This document shows positions 39,250 through 47,944 of a stretch of 64,000 nt of DNA, piece by piece. The notes beneath the pieces were generated by a model. That model saw only the letters and a program-made list of their open reading frames with translations, did no database searches and was not told the origin of the DNA. The translations under genes were made by a program, and so were the position numbers. Source of the stretch: Duganella lactea (lineage in GTDB: Bacteria; Pseudomonadota; Gammaproteobacteria; Burkholderiales; Burkholderiaceae_D); assembly GCF_009857505.1 (NCBI RefSeq), contig NZ_WWCP01000001.1:62001-126000 (forward strand). Reading direction: 5' to 3'. The stretch's first letter is position 1. Each line of letters begins with the position of its first letter.

Positions 39250-39268
39250 TCCAGTCAGCGGCATGCCA

Positions 39269-39299
39269 GGCCGGCCCCTCTCCGAGGCGCCGGCCTTTT
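39269..39299 (+). terminator. Rho-independent terminator after ohr
   Basis: GGCCGGC and GCCGGCC pair outside a second CCTC/GAGG stem with a single mismatch between, followed by TTTT. It starts 20 bases after the ohr stop. Confidence 0.8.
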
Positions 39300-39338
39300 C
39301 ACATACAATCGATGTTTTGATTCCGAACGAGACAAGCA

Positions 39339-39791
39339 ATGATTGAATGGCACTGGCTGGCTTTTGACGACATTCCGCGCGCCGACTGGTATGAGGTGCT
39401 GCGCCAGCGGCAGGCGGTGTTCATCCTGGAGCAGACCTGTTTGTATCCCGACATCGACGGCGCCGATCCGGTCTGCCATCACCTGATGGGCTGGCGCGAC
39501 ATCGACGGCCAGCGCACGCTGGTCGCCTATCTGCGCTGCGTACCGCCGGGCGTGAAGTTCGACCAGATGTCGCTGGGCCGCGTGCTGACCACCCAGGCCG
39601 GACGCGGCAGCGGCGTTGGCCGCGAGTTGCTGGCCAAGGCGATACCGCTGGCCGAGAAGCTGCACCCTGGTCACCGCTTCCGCATCGGCGCGCAGGCGCA
39701 CCTGCAACCGTTCTACGCCAGCTTTGGTTTTCAGACGGTGACCGAGCCGTATGACGAAGACGGCATCATGCACGTGGATATGGTGCGCTGA
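39339..39791 (+). CDS. ElaA-like GNAT family N-acetyltransferase
   Basis: 150-residue acetyltransferase. The N-terminus WHWLAFDDIPRADWYEVLRQRQAVFILEQTCLYPDIDGAD is the hallmark of the ElaA group, followed by the acetyl-CoA-binding region around GRVLTTQAGRGSGVGRELL (Q/RxxGxG/A motif). The substrate is unknown. It is convergent with the sensor kinase gene, with 6 bases between stops. Confidence 0.85.
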   Translation: MIEWHWLAFDDIPRADWYEVLRQRQAVFILEQTCLYPDIDGADPVCHHLMGWRDIDGQRTLVAYLRCVPPGVKFDQMSLGRVLTTQAGRGSGVGRELLAKAIPLAEKLHPGHRFRIGAQAHLQPFYASFGFQTVTEPYDEDGIMHVDMVR

Positions 39792-39797
39792 CTTTCT

Positions 39798-41012
39798 TCA
39801 GAACGTCAGGATGAAGCGCGCGCCGGCACCGACCGGCCGCGCGTGGCGCACCGTGCCGCCGTTGGCGTGCACCAGATGCCGCACCATCGCCAGGCCGATG
39901 CCCCTGCCCTGCTTCTTGGTCGAAAAGAAGGGCGTGAAGATATGCGCGGCCAGTGCTTCCGGCACGCCGGGACCGTTGTCCGCGACTTCGATCCGCAGAC
40001 GGCCGCCACGGCTCAGGCGCGCGCTCACCTGCGCCTGGGTGCCCGCTTCCGCGGCGTTCTTCAACAGGTTGATCAGCGCTTGTTCCAGCTGGCCGGGATC
40101 GACCATCACTTCCAGCGACGCCGGTTCGACCGAGAACGTCAGCCTGCCCTGCCACTGCGGTTCCAGCAGCGCCTTCAAGCGTTCAAACAATTCTTCCAGC
40201 AGCACGCGTTGCGGCTGCGCTGGCGGCACGGTCGACAGGCTGCGGTAGCTGCCGACAAAATCGGCCAGGCTGGCGGCGCGGCGGGCGATCGCGTCCAGCG
40301 CGGTGTTGAGGTCTGCGTGAATGTCCGGCTGCAGATCGTTCTGTACTTCTTCCAGCAAGCCACAGGCGGTGCGCGACAGCGACGCCACCGGCGTCAGGGA
40401 GTTCATGATTTCATGGGTCAGCACTTGCACCAGCTCGCGCCAGGCGTTGAGGGCTTCGGCTTCCAGCTGGCTTTCCACCGGCATCAGCGCGGCAAGACGC
40501 TGCGCGACGCCTTGCACCGACAGCGCGGAAATGGCGACCAGCGCGCGCTCGGCGCCGCGCTCCGTGTTGAAGCTGACCAGTTGACGTTGGCCTACCGCCT
40601 GCGCGCCCAACAGCTGGTGCAGTTCCCGCGGTGCGATGGCGCGGCCGGGCGCCAGCAGGCGACGCGCGCTGGCGTTGAGCGGAGCCACGGCACCAGCGCC
40701 GCTTGCATGCTCGATGCGAAACAGCGCGATAGGCGCATGTTCAAGGCGGGCATCCAGCGCGAGGTTGGCGTCGGCCAGCGCGCGCGGTGTCTCCGGCGCG
40801 CTGGCGGCGATGCTTTCCATGTGCGGCATGCGCGGTGTGAGGCGATGCAGGCATCGCCAGAGCAAGCAGGCCGGCGCCAACGCGAGCAGGCCACACAGGA
40901 CGATGCGGCGCGGCTCCGGCGTCGGCGCCAGCACGTCGGCGGCAATGGCGAGCGCCATCAGCCCCGCCACGCCGACGGCCACACCCAGCTTGAGCGCGCG
41001 CTCAGATGCCAT
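39798..41012 (-). CDS. Sensor histidine kinase of an NtrC-type two-component system
   Basis: 404-residue membrane kinase. Two N-terminal transmembrane segments (about 7-28 and 35-53) with almost no periplasmic loop suggest an intramembrane or cytoplasmic signal. A PAS-like region (about 85-180) precedes the phosphoacceptor His200 in VLTHEIMNSLTPVASL. The N box (NLLKNAAEAG), G1 (DNGPGVPE), F (FTPFFSTK) and G2 (GRGIGLAM) boxes are intact. The ATG at 41010-41012 overlaps the regulator gene by 11 bases, indicating translational coupling. Confidence 0.9.
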   Translation of the reverse strand: MASERALKLGVAVGVAGLMALAIAADVLAPTPEPRRIVLCGLLALAPACLLWRCLHRLTPRMPHMESIAASAPETPRALADANLALDARLEHAPIALFRIEHASGAGAVAPLNASARRLLAPGRAIAPRELHQLLGAQAVGQRQLVSFNTERGAERALVAISALSVQGVAQRLAALMPVESQLEAEALNAWRELVQVLTHEIMNSLTPVASLSRTACGLLEEVQNDLQPDIHADLNTALDAIARRAASLADFVGSYRSLSTVPPAQPQRVLLEELFERLKALLEPQWQGRLTFSVEPASLEVMVDPGQLEQALINLLKNAAEAGTQAQVSARLSRGGRLRIEVADNGPGVPEALAAHIFTPFFSTKKQGRGIGLAMVRHLVHANGGTVRHARPVGAGARFILTF

Positions 41013-42339
41013 GTTTGCCCAGCTTGCGATACAGCGCCGCGCGGCTGATGCCCAGCGTCTTGGCCGCGTGGCTGATGTTGCCGTTGAATTGCGCCAGGGT
41101 CGAGGCGATCGCCGCACGCTCGATGGCATCCAGTGTGGCGTCGCCGGTGACCGTTCGCGCGACAGCGATATGCGTGGCGGCAGGTGCGGCGGCGAGACCG
41201 AAATCGGCCACCACGTATTCCGCGCCCTGGCCCAATATCACGGCGCGCTCGCAAGCGTGGCGCAAGGCGCGTACATTGCCCGGCCAATCGTGCAGCAACA
41301 AGGCGTCCAGCGCACTGGGGGCGATGCCGCGCGCGGGGCGCTGGTACCGCGCCTCGTAAATTTGCAGATAATGCCGCAGCAGCACCGGCACGTCCTCGCG
41401 CCGTTCGCGCAATGGCGGCACGCGCAGCACGATGGTGTTGAGCCGAAACAGCAAGTCAGCGCGGAACACCGATGGATCGAACAGACTCGCTTCTTCCAGA
41501 TTGGTGGCGCTGATGATGCGCACGTCGATCGCTTCCGGCTTGTCGGCGCCGATGGGCGTCACCTCGCGCCGCTCCAGCGCGGTCAGCAGCTTGGCCTGCG
41601 CCGCCAAGGGCATATTGCCTATCTCGTCGAGGAACAGCGAGCCGCCGCGCGCCGCCTGGAAGCGCCCGGCGCGATCCACCTTCGCGTCGGTGAACGAGCC
41701 TTTGCGGTGTCCGAACAACTCACTCTCGAAGGTCGATTCCGGCAACGCGCCCATGTCCACCGCCAGCAAGGTGCCGGCGGCACGGCGCGACGACGCATGA
41801 ATCGCGCGCGCCACCAATTCCTTGCCGACGCCGTTCTCGCCCAACACCATGACATTCGCCTCGGTCGGCGCCACGCTGGCGATCAGCGCCTTCAGCTCAC
41901 GCATGGCTTGCGACTCGCCCATCAGCGCCGACGAATCCGCGCCAACGCCGCGTTCCGCACCACGCCGCGCCAACGCCTGGTCCACAGCGGCGACCAGGCG
42001 CGCGTTATCCCATGGCTTGGTGATGAAGTCACCGGCGCCGCGCTTCAGCGCTTCCACCGCCAGCGGCACATCGGCATACGCCGTCATCGCAATCACCGCC
42101 GGCGGACGCGCCTGGGCACGCAGCAGGTCGAGCAGCGCCAACCCCTCCGCGCCGTTGATGCGGCCCGGCGTGAAATTCAGATCCAGCAGCACCACGTCCG
42201 GCACGCCGCGCGCCAGCAAGGCCGACAAGCCCGCTGGATCGTTCAGTGTGCCCACCTGCCCGTAGCGCCGGCGCAGCAGCAACTGCGCCGCGGTGGCGAC
42301 ATCGGCATCATCGTCAAGGATCAGAATATAGGTGGACAT
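41002..42339 (-). CDS. Sigma-54-dependent NtrC-family response regulator
   Basis: 445-residue activator. The receiver domain has phospho-acceptor Asp53 (VLLDLNF) and Lys108. The AAA+ domain has Walker A GENGVGKE (167-174) and Walker B LFLDEI (235-240). A C-terminal Fis-type helix-turn-helix (NISHAAKTLGISRAALYRKL) follows. The sigma-54 contact loop, normally GAFTGA, reads GSFTDA (214-219). It is divergent from the exporter operon, whose upstream region has a sigma-54 promoter and two tandem dyads, so that operon is the evident target. Confidence 0.92.
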   Translation of the reverse strand: MSTYILILDDDADVATAAQLLLRRRYGQVGTLNDPAGLSALLARGVPDVVLLDLNFTPGRINGAEGLALLDLLRAQARPPAVIAMTAYADVPLAVEALKRGAGDFITKPWDNARLVAAVDQALARRGAERGVGADSSALMGESQAMRELKALIASVAPTEANVMVLGENGVGKELVARAIHASSRRAAGTLLAVDMGALPESTFESELFGHRKGSFTDAKVDRAGRFQAARGGSLFLDEIGNMPLAAQAKLLTALERREVTPIGADKPEAIDVRIISATNLEEASLFDPSVFRADLLFRLNTIVLRVPPLRERREDVPVLLRHYLQIYEARYQRPARGIAPSALDALLLHDWPGNVRALRHACERAVILGQGAEYVVADFGLAAAPAATHIAVARTVTGDATLDAIERAAIASTLAQFNGNISHAAKTLGISRAALYRKLGKHGI

Positions 42340-42390
42340 GCAAACATTCTAACAGCGGTTTTATCGCCGCAAACGGCGGTGTTTAAAGGC

Positions 42391-42430
42391 TGTCCACTTG
42401 CGAACAGCGGGCACTGTCCGTAAATGAACA
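42391..42430. promoter_or_regulatory. Two tandem TGTCC-N6-GAACA sites (candidate activator-binding sites)
   Basis: TGTCCACTTGCGAACA (42391-42406) and TGTCCGTAAATGAACA (42415-42430) share the imperfect dyad TGTCC-N6-GAACA and lie 24 bases apart, start to start. They are 41-80 bases upstream of the sigma-54 -24 element. This is the arrangement expected for an enhancer bound by the adjacent NtrC-type regulator. Confidence 0.65.
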
Positions 42431-42470
42431 CCTGTAGCGCGACAGCGGCCAGAAACCGCGATTTCCGGCA

Positions 42471-42485
42471 TGGCACAGGGTTTGC
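42471..42485 (+). promoter_or_regulatory. Sigma-54 (RpoN) promoter of the exporter operon
   Basis: TGGCACAGGGTTTGC matches the -24/-12 consensus TGGCAC-N5-TTGC, with GG and GC exactly 12 bases apart. The predicted transcription start is about 42497, one base before the annotated ATG at 42498. The divergent regulator gene encodes an RpoN-dependent activator. Confidence 0.8.
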
Positions 42486-42497
42486 TGTAAGGCCGGT

Positions 42498-43802
42498 ATG
42501 CACATCGAAAAAAAAATTCCGCCCCCGGCGCAGCAGCTACCCGCCAGCGGTGCAGCCATGGACAGCGTGGCGCCGCGCAGGCGCGGCAAGCGCCTCGCCA
42601 TCATCGCCGGCGCCGTGCTGGCGTTTGCCGCGGCAACCTGCGCGCTGTGGGCATGGATGCCGCGCGGCCTGCAAATAGATGGCGGCGACCTGCGCATCGG
42701 CCAGGCGACGCGCGGCGTCTTTGTCGATGAGGTGATTGTGCGCGCCAACGCCGAGCCGCTCAATGCCGTCATTCTCGACGCGGTGGAATCCGGCCGCGTG
42801 GAGGAAGTCTTCGCCGCCGATGGGGCGCTGGTCAAAAAAGGCCAGCTGCTGTTCCGCATCTCCAACCCGCAGCGCAACCTGGAACTGCTGGCGCGCCAGT
42901 ACGAGCATTCGGTCAGCATTTTCAACTTGTCCAACCTGCGCGTGTCGCAGCAGGCCAGCGCCAGCGATCACCAGCGACGGCTGGACGACTTACAATTCGC
43001 GCTCGATCAGGCGCGCAAGCAGCATGCGCGCAACGTCCGGCTGGCGACCCAAGGCTTCATCTCCGGCGTGGCGCTGGAAGAATCGGAAGACCGGTTGGCG
43101 CAGCAGGAGCGCTCGCTCAGGCAGGAGCAGCATGCCAACGCCGCCGAGACACGCGTGCGGCAAGGCGCGGAACAGCAACTGGAAAGCTCGATACAGGGCC
43201 TTAACTCGGGCCTCAGACTGGTCTCCGCCACCGTCGACGCGCTGGCCGTGCGCGCGCCGGCCGACGGGCGCCTGACCAACTTTCGCCTGCAGATCGGCGA
43301 GTCCATCGCCACCGGCAAGAACATCGGACGTATCGACGATCCGTTGCGCTTCAAGCTCACCGCCAGCGTGGACGAGTACTACCTGAACCGCATGGCGGTC
43401 GGCCGCCACGGCAGCGTGAAGCAGGATGAGCGCAACTACGCCGCCGACATCAGCACCATCTACCCGCAGATCAAGGACGGCCGCTTCACCGTCGAATTGG
43501 TGTTCACCAGGGGCCAGCCGCCGGTGCTCAATCCCGGCCAGAGTCTGGACGCGCGCATCACGCTGGGCGAGCCGTCCACCGCGCTGTTGCTGCCCAACGG
43601 CGCCTTCATCAACGACAGCGGCGGGGCCTGGGTGTATGTGCTGGACGACGGCGGCCGCAACGCCCAGCGTCGCGCCGTGCGCACCGGTCGCCGCAACAAC
43701 AGCCAGATCGAAGTGCTGGACGGCCTGAAGGCCGGCGACAAGGTCATTCTGTCCAGCTACGCCGCCTACGGAAATTCACCACGGCTGCACATTACGCAGT
43801 AA
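42498..43802 (+). CDS. HlyD/MacA-type periplasmic adaptor of an ABC exporter
   Basis: 434-residue membrane-fusion protein anchored by one N-terminal transmembrane segment (about residues 33-51). A biotinyl-lipoyl-like half motif (VESGRVEEVFAADGALVKKGQLLFRI) precedes a coiled-coil hairpin (about 130-245) and a beta-barrel with the returning half (ALAVRAPADGRLTNFRLQIGESIATGKNIG). With the downstream ATPase and permease it forms a MacAB-like tripartite pump; an outer-membrane partner is not encoded here. The start is uncertain: the predicted sigma-54 transcript begins at the ATG at 42498, and an internal ATG at 42558 lacks a clear ribosome site. Confidence 0.85.
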   Translation: MHIEKKIPPPAQQLPASGAAMDSVAPRRRGKRLAIIAGAVLAFAAATCALWAWMPRGLQIDGGDLRIGQATRGVFVDEVIVRANAEPLNAVILDAVESGRVEEVFAADGALVKKGQLLFRISNPQRNLELLARQYEHSVSIFNLSNLRVSQQASASDHQRRLDDLQFALDQARKQHARNVRLATQGFISGVALEESEDRLAQQERSLRQEQHANAAETRVRQGAEQQLESSIQGLNSGLRLVSATVDALAVRAPADGRLTNFRLQIGESIATGKNIGRIDDPLRFKLTASVDEYYLNRMAVGRHGSVKQDERNYAADISTIYPQIKDGRFTVELVFTRGQPPVLNPGQSLDARITLGEPSTALLLPNGAFINDSGGAWVYVLDDGGRNAQRRAVRTGRRNNSQIEVLDGLKAGDKVILSSYAAYGNSPRLHITQ

Positions 43803-43834
43803 CCTCTTATCCACTCACCATAAGGCACACGCAC

Positions 43835-44515
43835 ATGCTCAAACTTGTCGGCGTCAGCAAAGTTCACCAGGCGGGCGAAATCCAGACCACGGCCCTGGAC
43901 CGCATCGACCTGGAAATCGAGGCAGGCGAATATGTCGCCATCACCGGGCCTTCCGGCTGCGGCAAATCGACCATGCTCGGCATCCTCGGGCTGCTGGACG
44001 TGCCGACGCGCGGCGAATACTGGTTCGAGGGCCAGAACATCGCCGGCTGGAGCGAGGCGCAGCTGAACAAGCTGCGGCGCGGCCGCATCGGCTTCATCTT
44101 CCAGAGTTTTAACCTGATCGAGGAGCTGACGGTGTTCGAGAATGTGGAACTGGCGCTGGAATACAACGGCACGCCGGCGCGCGAACGGCGCGAGCGCGTG
44201 ACGGCGATGCTCAACAAGCTGGGGGTCGGCCACCGCGCCGGCCATCGTCCGTCGCAGCTGTCCGGCGGCCAGCAGCAGCGCGTGGCGATCGCCCGGGCGC
44301 TGGTGTCCGGCCCCGCCATGCTGCTGGCCGACGAGCCAACCGGCAATCTGGATAGCGCCCACGGTGATGAGGTCATGCGCCTGCTGCGCGACATCAACGC
44401 CGAAGGCACGACGGTGGTCATGGTCACGCACTCGCCCGACCACGCGGCGCAAGCCTCGCGCACCCTGAATCTGCTGGATGGGCGCATCATGGTCGATGCA
44501 CTGCAGGCCGCATGA
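43835..44515 (+). CDS. ABC transporter ATP-binding protein (MacB/LolD-like)
   Basis: 226-residue ATPase with Walker A GPSGCGKST (about 38-46), Q-loop FQSFNLIEELT, signature LSGGQQQRVAIARAL, Walker B MLLADEPTGNLD and H-loop VTHSPD. The FQSFNL/DEPTGNLD type is typical of the MacB/LolD/FtsE family, which drives mechanotransmission exporters. Its stop overlaps the permease start by 4 bases. Confidence 0.93.
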   Translation: MLKLVGVSKVHQAGEIQTTALDRIDLEIEAGEYVAITGPSGCGKSTMLGILGLLDVPTRGEYWFEGQNIAGWSEAQLNKLRRGRIGFIFQSFNLIEELTVFENVELALEYNGTPARERRERVTAMLNKLGVGHRAGHRPSQLSGGQQQRVAIARALVSGPAMLLADEPTGNLDSAHGDEVMRLLRDINAEGTTVVMVTHSPDHAAQASRTLNLLDGRIMVDALQAA

Positions 44516-46920
44516 TGTTGCGTGACTTCCGTATCGCCTGGCGCCTGCTGCTGCGCCATCCACTGAACTCCGCGGTGGAATTATTCGGCCTCGCCGCCGG
44601 CTTCGCCGTGTGTTTCCTGCTGATGGGCTTTGTGCACTACTCCTTCAGCTATGACCGCGATGTGCCGCAGCGCGAGCAGGTTTTCCTGATCAAGCACCGG
44701 CTCAATTTCATCCCGCAGCCGCAGTGGATGGAGTACACGCCATTCGCGCTGCGCAGCGTCGCCCTGCAAAGCGGCCTGCCGCTTGAGGCCAGTATCTGGT
44801 GGCCAAGGCAGGCAAGCGTGAACCAGCACGGCGTGCCGCGCATGGTCGACTATACCGCTGTCGATCCGGCGTTCGAACGAATTGCCGGACTGCGCGCGCT
44901 GCAAGGCGATCTGCAACAGGCGCTGACGCAGCCTGACGGTCTGGCGCTCACGCGCAAGGCCGCGCTCCAGCTGTTCGGCGTTAGCGAGGCGCTGGGCCGG
45001 AGCATCGTCCTCGATGGACACACGCTGCAGGTGTGCGCGCTGCTGCCGGACCGGCCATCCAACAGTACCCTGCAGTTCAACATGCTGGTCGGCACCGGCA
45101 CGGCGCTGTGGACCGAGCAGCAGCGGCGCGAAGCGCTGTCCAACTGGATGGGCATCGCCGGCCGCATTTACGTCAAAACCAGCGCCAGCCCGGAAGCGCT
45201 GCAAAAAGCGCTGCAGGACGTGATCGACCGGGCCCCATGGGGCGATATGTCCTCGCCGGAACTGAAGGCGGCGCTGAATGGACGCAAGATGGTCGATATC
45301 GGGCTCGGTCCCTTGGCCGACGCTTACTTCGACCGCACGGTGGCCAACACCATGGGCGCCGGACAGCGCGGCGACCAGCGCATGGTGTTGGCGCTTGGCG
45401 CCGCCGGCCTGCTGATACTGCTGCTGGCGGTGGTCAACTACATCAATCTGGCGACCATGCGGGCGCAGCGCCGCCAGCGCGAAATCGCCGTGCGGCGCGT
45501 GATGGGCGCCGGCACGCGCCAGTTGCTGCTGCAGTTCATGAGCGAGGCGCTGCTGCTGTCCACCGCCGCCGCCACGCTGGGCGTGCTGCTGGCATGGCTA
45601 CTGCTGCCGCTGGCGTCCGAACTGCTGCAACGGCAGCTGGACGGCGTGTTCACGCCGCTATCGGTGCTGGCCTGCGTGGCGTTCGGCGCGGTGGTCGGCG
45701 TGCTGGCCGGCGCCTACCCCGGCTGGCTGGCGCGCGGTATCGACATGCGCGCCACACTGGCGCAACGCAGCGGCGAGACGCCCGGCGGTGCATGGTTGCG
45801 GCGCGCACTGACGGCGGTGCAGTTCAGCGCCGCCATCGGCATGGGCAGCGTGGCGCTGGCCATTCTTTGGCAGACGCAGTTCGCCGCGTCCGCGCCCCCC
45901 GGCTTCGATCCTGCGCCGCTGCTGGCGGTGGAGATGCCGATCCCGGTCAGCCAACCGCCTGCGGACACGCTGCGCGAGGCGGTGGCGCGGCTCCCCGGCG
46001 TGGCCAGCGCGACCTGGAGTGGCAATGTGCCGGGCCGCGACGACCGCACCGGCACGCGCGGCAGCAGCAACGTCCAGCGTGTCGATGGCAGCAGCGTGGC
46101 ATTGTCGGTGCAGTGGGTGGGAGCGGACTTCTTCAAGGTGTACAAGGTGCCGGCGCTGGCCGGCAGGGTGTTCGACGCGCGCGAGCGGCAGGCGGCGGAG
46201 GGTGAGCAGAACGTGGTGCTGAACCAGGCGGCGGTGACGGCGCTGGGATGGACCTCGGCGCAGCAGGCGCTGGGCCAGCGCATCAACGGCAGCCCGTGGC
46301 GCGTGGTCGGTGTGGCGCCGGACCTGCGCTGGGAAACACTGCGCGATCCGGTGCGGCCGATGATCTACATGGTACTGCGCGACAATGGCCTGATGACGGT
46401 GCGCCTGGACGGCAGCGTCGCGCGCGCCGAGGTGGAGGCGGCCATCGCCGCCGTCTGGCTGCGCCACTATCCGACGCAGCCGGTGTCGCTGCGGCCGGTG
46501 GCAGGCTACTACACGCAAGCGTACGCCGATGACCTGCGGCTGGCGCGCCTGCTGGCTTGCGCCACGGCGATGCTGCTGGTGCTGGCGGCGTTCGGCATCT
46601 ACGTGCTGGCGGCGCACAGCGTGCAGCGGCGCGCGCGCGAGATCGTGCTGCGCAAGCTGCACGGCGCCGGCCGCGCGGCGATTGCGCTGCTGGTCGGCCG
46701 CGAGTTCGTGCTGCTGGCCGGCGTGGCGGCCTTGATCGCGCTGCCGCCGGCCTGGCTGGCGATCGCGCGCTATCTGGCGCCGTTCGCCGAGCGCTCGCCG
46801 CTGGGCGCCTGGGCGCCGCTGGCGGCACTGACGGCGGCGCTACTGGTGGTGCTGGCAGCCAGTGCGCGCCACACCTGGGCGGCGATGCGCATCACGCCGG
46901 CGCGCGCGCTGCGCGAATAG
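44512..46920 (+). CDS. ABC transporter permease with two FtsX domains
   Basis: 802-residue permease in the MacB/SalY-like class. TM1 (about 22-42) is followed by a large periplasmic core domain, three TM segments (about 300-400), a second TM1-like segment (about 430-455), a second periplasmic domain and three terminal TM segments (about 680-800). It is thus a duplicated FtsX unit in one chain, unlike the about 400-residue half-units of typical FtsX-like permeases, so it may work as a monomer. The start overlaps the ATPase stop (ATGA). Confidence 0.9.
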   Translation: MMLRDFRIAWRLLLRHPLNSAVELFGLAAGFAVCFLLMGFVHYSFSYDRDVPQREQVFLIKHRLNFIPQPQWMEYTPFALRSVALQSGLPLEASIWWPRQASVNQHGVPRMVDYTAVDPAFERIAGLRALQGDLQQALTQPDGLALTRKAALQLFGVSEALGRSIVLDGHTLQVCALLPDRPSNSTLQFNMLVGTGTALWTEQQRREALSNWMGIAGRIYVKTSASPEALQKALQDVIDRAPWGDMSSPELKAALNGRKMVDIGLGPLADAYFDRTVANTMGAGQRGDQRMVLALGAAGLLILLLAVVNYINLATMRAQRRQREIAVRRVMGAGTRQLLLQFMSEALLLSTAAATLGVLLAWLLLPLASELLQRQLDGVFTPLSVLACVAFGAVVGVLAGAYPGWLARGIDMRATLAQRSGETPGGAWLRRALTAVQFSAAIGMGSVALAILWQTQFAASAPPGFDPAPLLAVEMPIPVSQPPADTLREAVARLPGVASATWSGNVPGRDDRTGTRGSSNVQRVDGSSVALSVQWVGADFFKVYKVPALAGRVFDARERQAAEGEQNVVLNQAAVTALGWTSAQQALGQRINGSPWRVVGVAPDLRWETLRDPVRPMIYMVLRDNGLMTVRLDGSVARAEVEAAIAAVWLRHYPTQPVSLRPVAGYYTQAYADDLRLARLLACATAMLLVLAAFGIYVLAAHSVQRRAREIVLRKLHGAGRAAIALLVGREFVLLAGVAALIALPPAWLAIARYLAPFAERSPLGAWAPLAALTAALLVVLAASARHTWAAMRITPARALRE

Positions 46921-46921
46921 A

Positions 46922-46945
46922 AAAAGGCAGCCGAAGCTGCCTTTT
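46922..46945. terminator. Bidirectional rho-independent terminator
   Basis: AAAAGGCAGC, CGAA loop and GCTGCCTTTT form a perfect 10-base-pair stem between two convergent genes, with A/T runs usable from both strands. Confidence 0.85.
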
Positions 46946-46960
46946 CGATGCGCTCTGCGC

Positions 46961-47839
46961 TTACTTCACGGCGGTCAGCGAGATATCGAACACCAGCGTG
47001 GAGTTGGCGGGGATCGTGACGTTGCCGGCGGCGTCCTGCTGCGCGGCAGCGCCATACGCCAGATCAGGCGGAATGGTCAGCGTGCGGGTGCCGCCAACCT
47101 GCATCCCGACCAGGCCCTGATCCCAGCCCTTGATGACCGCGCCGGCGCCCAGCACGAAGGAGAAGTTGCTGTTGGTTTCCTTCAGCGCGCTGCGCAGCGT
47201 GACCGAGCCGCCATCATACACATACAGGTTGTAGGCCACGGTCAACGTCTTGCCGGCGGCGGCGGTGTCGCCGGTGCCGGTGGTGGTGTCCTTGATCACC
47301 AGCGTGGTTGGCGCCGGAACCGGTGTGACCACGACCGCCTTGGTGACGCTGACCATTTCGAAGTCGAACACCATCGGCGAGTTGGCCGGAATCGCGCTAT
47401 AGGTGATGCCGTTGGCGGTCACCGCCTCGTAGGCGGTGGCGCCATACGCCAGGTTGGCGGGCAGGATCGCGGTGCGGGTGCCGCCGGCACGCATGCCGAC
47501 CAGCGCCATGTCCCAGCCCGGGCCGATGCCGGCAGTGAACGCGCCGGCGCCCACGCCCACGGTGTAGGTGAACGTGGTGTTGCTGTCATAGGTGCTGCGC
47601 ACCTTGTCGCCGCGATAGCCGTTGGCCGCGTTGTTGGCGTTGTACAGATAGCCGTTGTACTTGAAGGTCACGGTGTCGCCGGCCGCCGCCACCACGCTGC
47701 CGGTGCCAACGGCGGTCTCGGTCAGCTTGTAGTCCGGCTGCGCCACCACCACCGCCTGCGGAGTTTTATCGCCGCCGCCACAGGCGACCAGAGTTGCTGC
47801 GCAAGCCGCAGCAACGATAAGTTGCAACATCGCTTTCAT
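46961..47839 (-). CDS. Lipoprotein with two FKBP-type peptidyl-prolyl isomerase domains
   Basis: 292-residue envelope protein. A lipoprotein signal peptide ends in LVAC (lipidated Cys20), followed by two FKBP domains (about 35-165 and 175-292). Each shows [20 protein letters not shown]-x-I-L/I-P, AYGA and [16 protein letters not shown]. They would catalyse proline isomerisation or hold folding clients in the periplasm. A duplication within one chain is unusual for bacterial FKBPs, which generally have one such domain. Residues lining the pocket look partly diverged in domain 1. Confidence 0.88.
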   Translation of the reverse strand: MKAMLQLIVAAACAATLVACGGGDKTPQAVVVAQPDYKLTETAVGTGSVVAAAGDTVTFKYNGYLYNANNAANGYRGDKVRSTYDSNTTFTYTVGVGAGAFTAGIGPGWDMALVGMRAGGTRTAILPANLAYGATAYEAVTANGITYSAIPANSPMVFDFEMVSVTKAVVVTPVPAPTTLVIKDTTTGTGDTAAAGKTLTVAYNLYVYDGGSVTLRSALKETNSNFSFVLGAGAVIKGWDQGLVGMQVGGTRTLTIPPDLAYGAAAQQDAAGNVTIPANSTLVFDISLTAVK

Positions 47840-47944
47840 ATTTACCTTTTGATGAGTATTCGTATTCGGTCGTCCCGGCGCAGAAGTTTAGCAGACGTCA
47901 ACCCTTCCACTCCCGGCACTACATTCAGTTACATCTTTTTGTCT

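Noticed and set aside
40636..42423. Plus-strand 595-codon frame opposite the two-component genes
   Set aside because: It lies antisense to intact NtrC-type and kinase motifs and has no recognisable domain.
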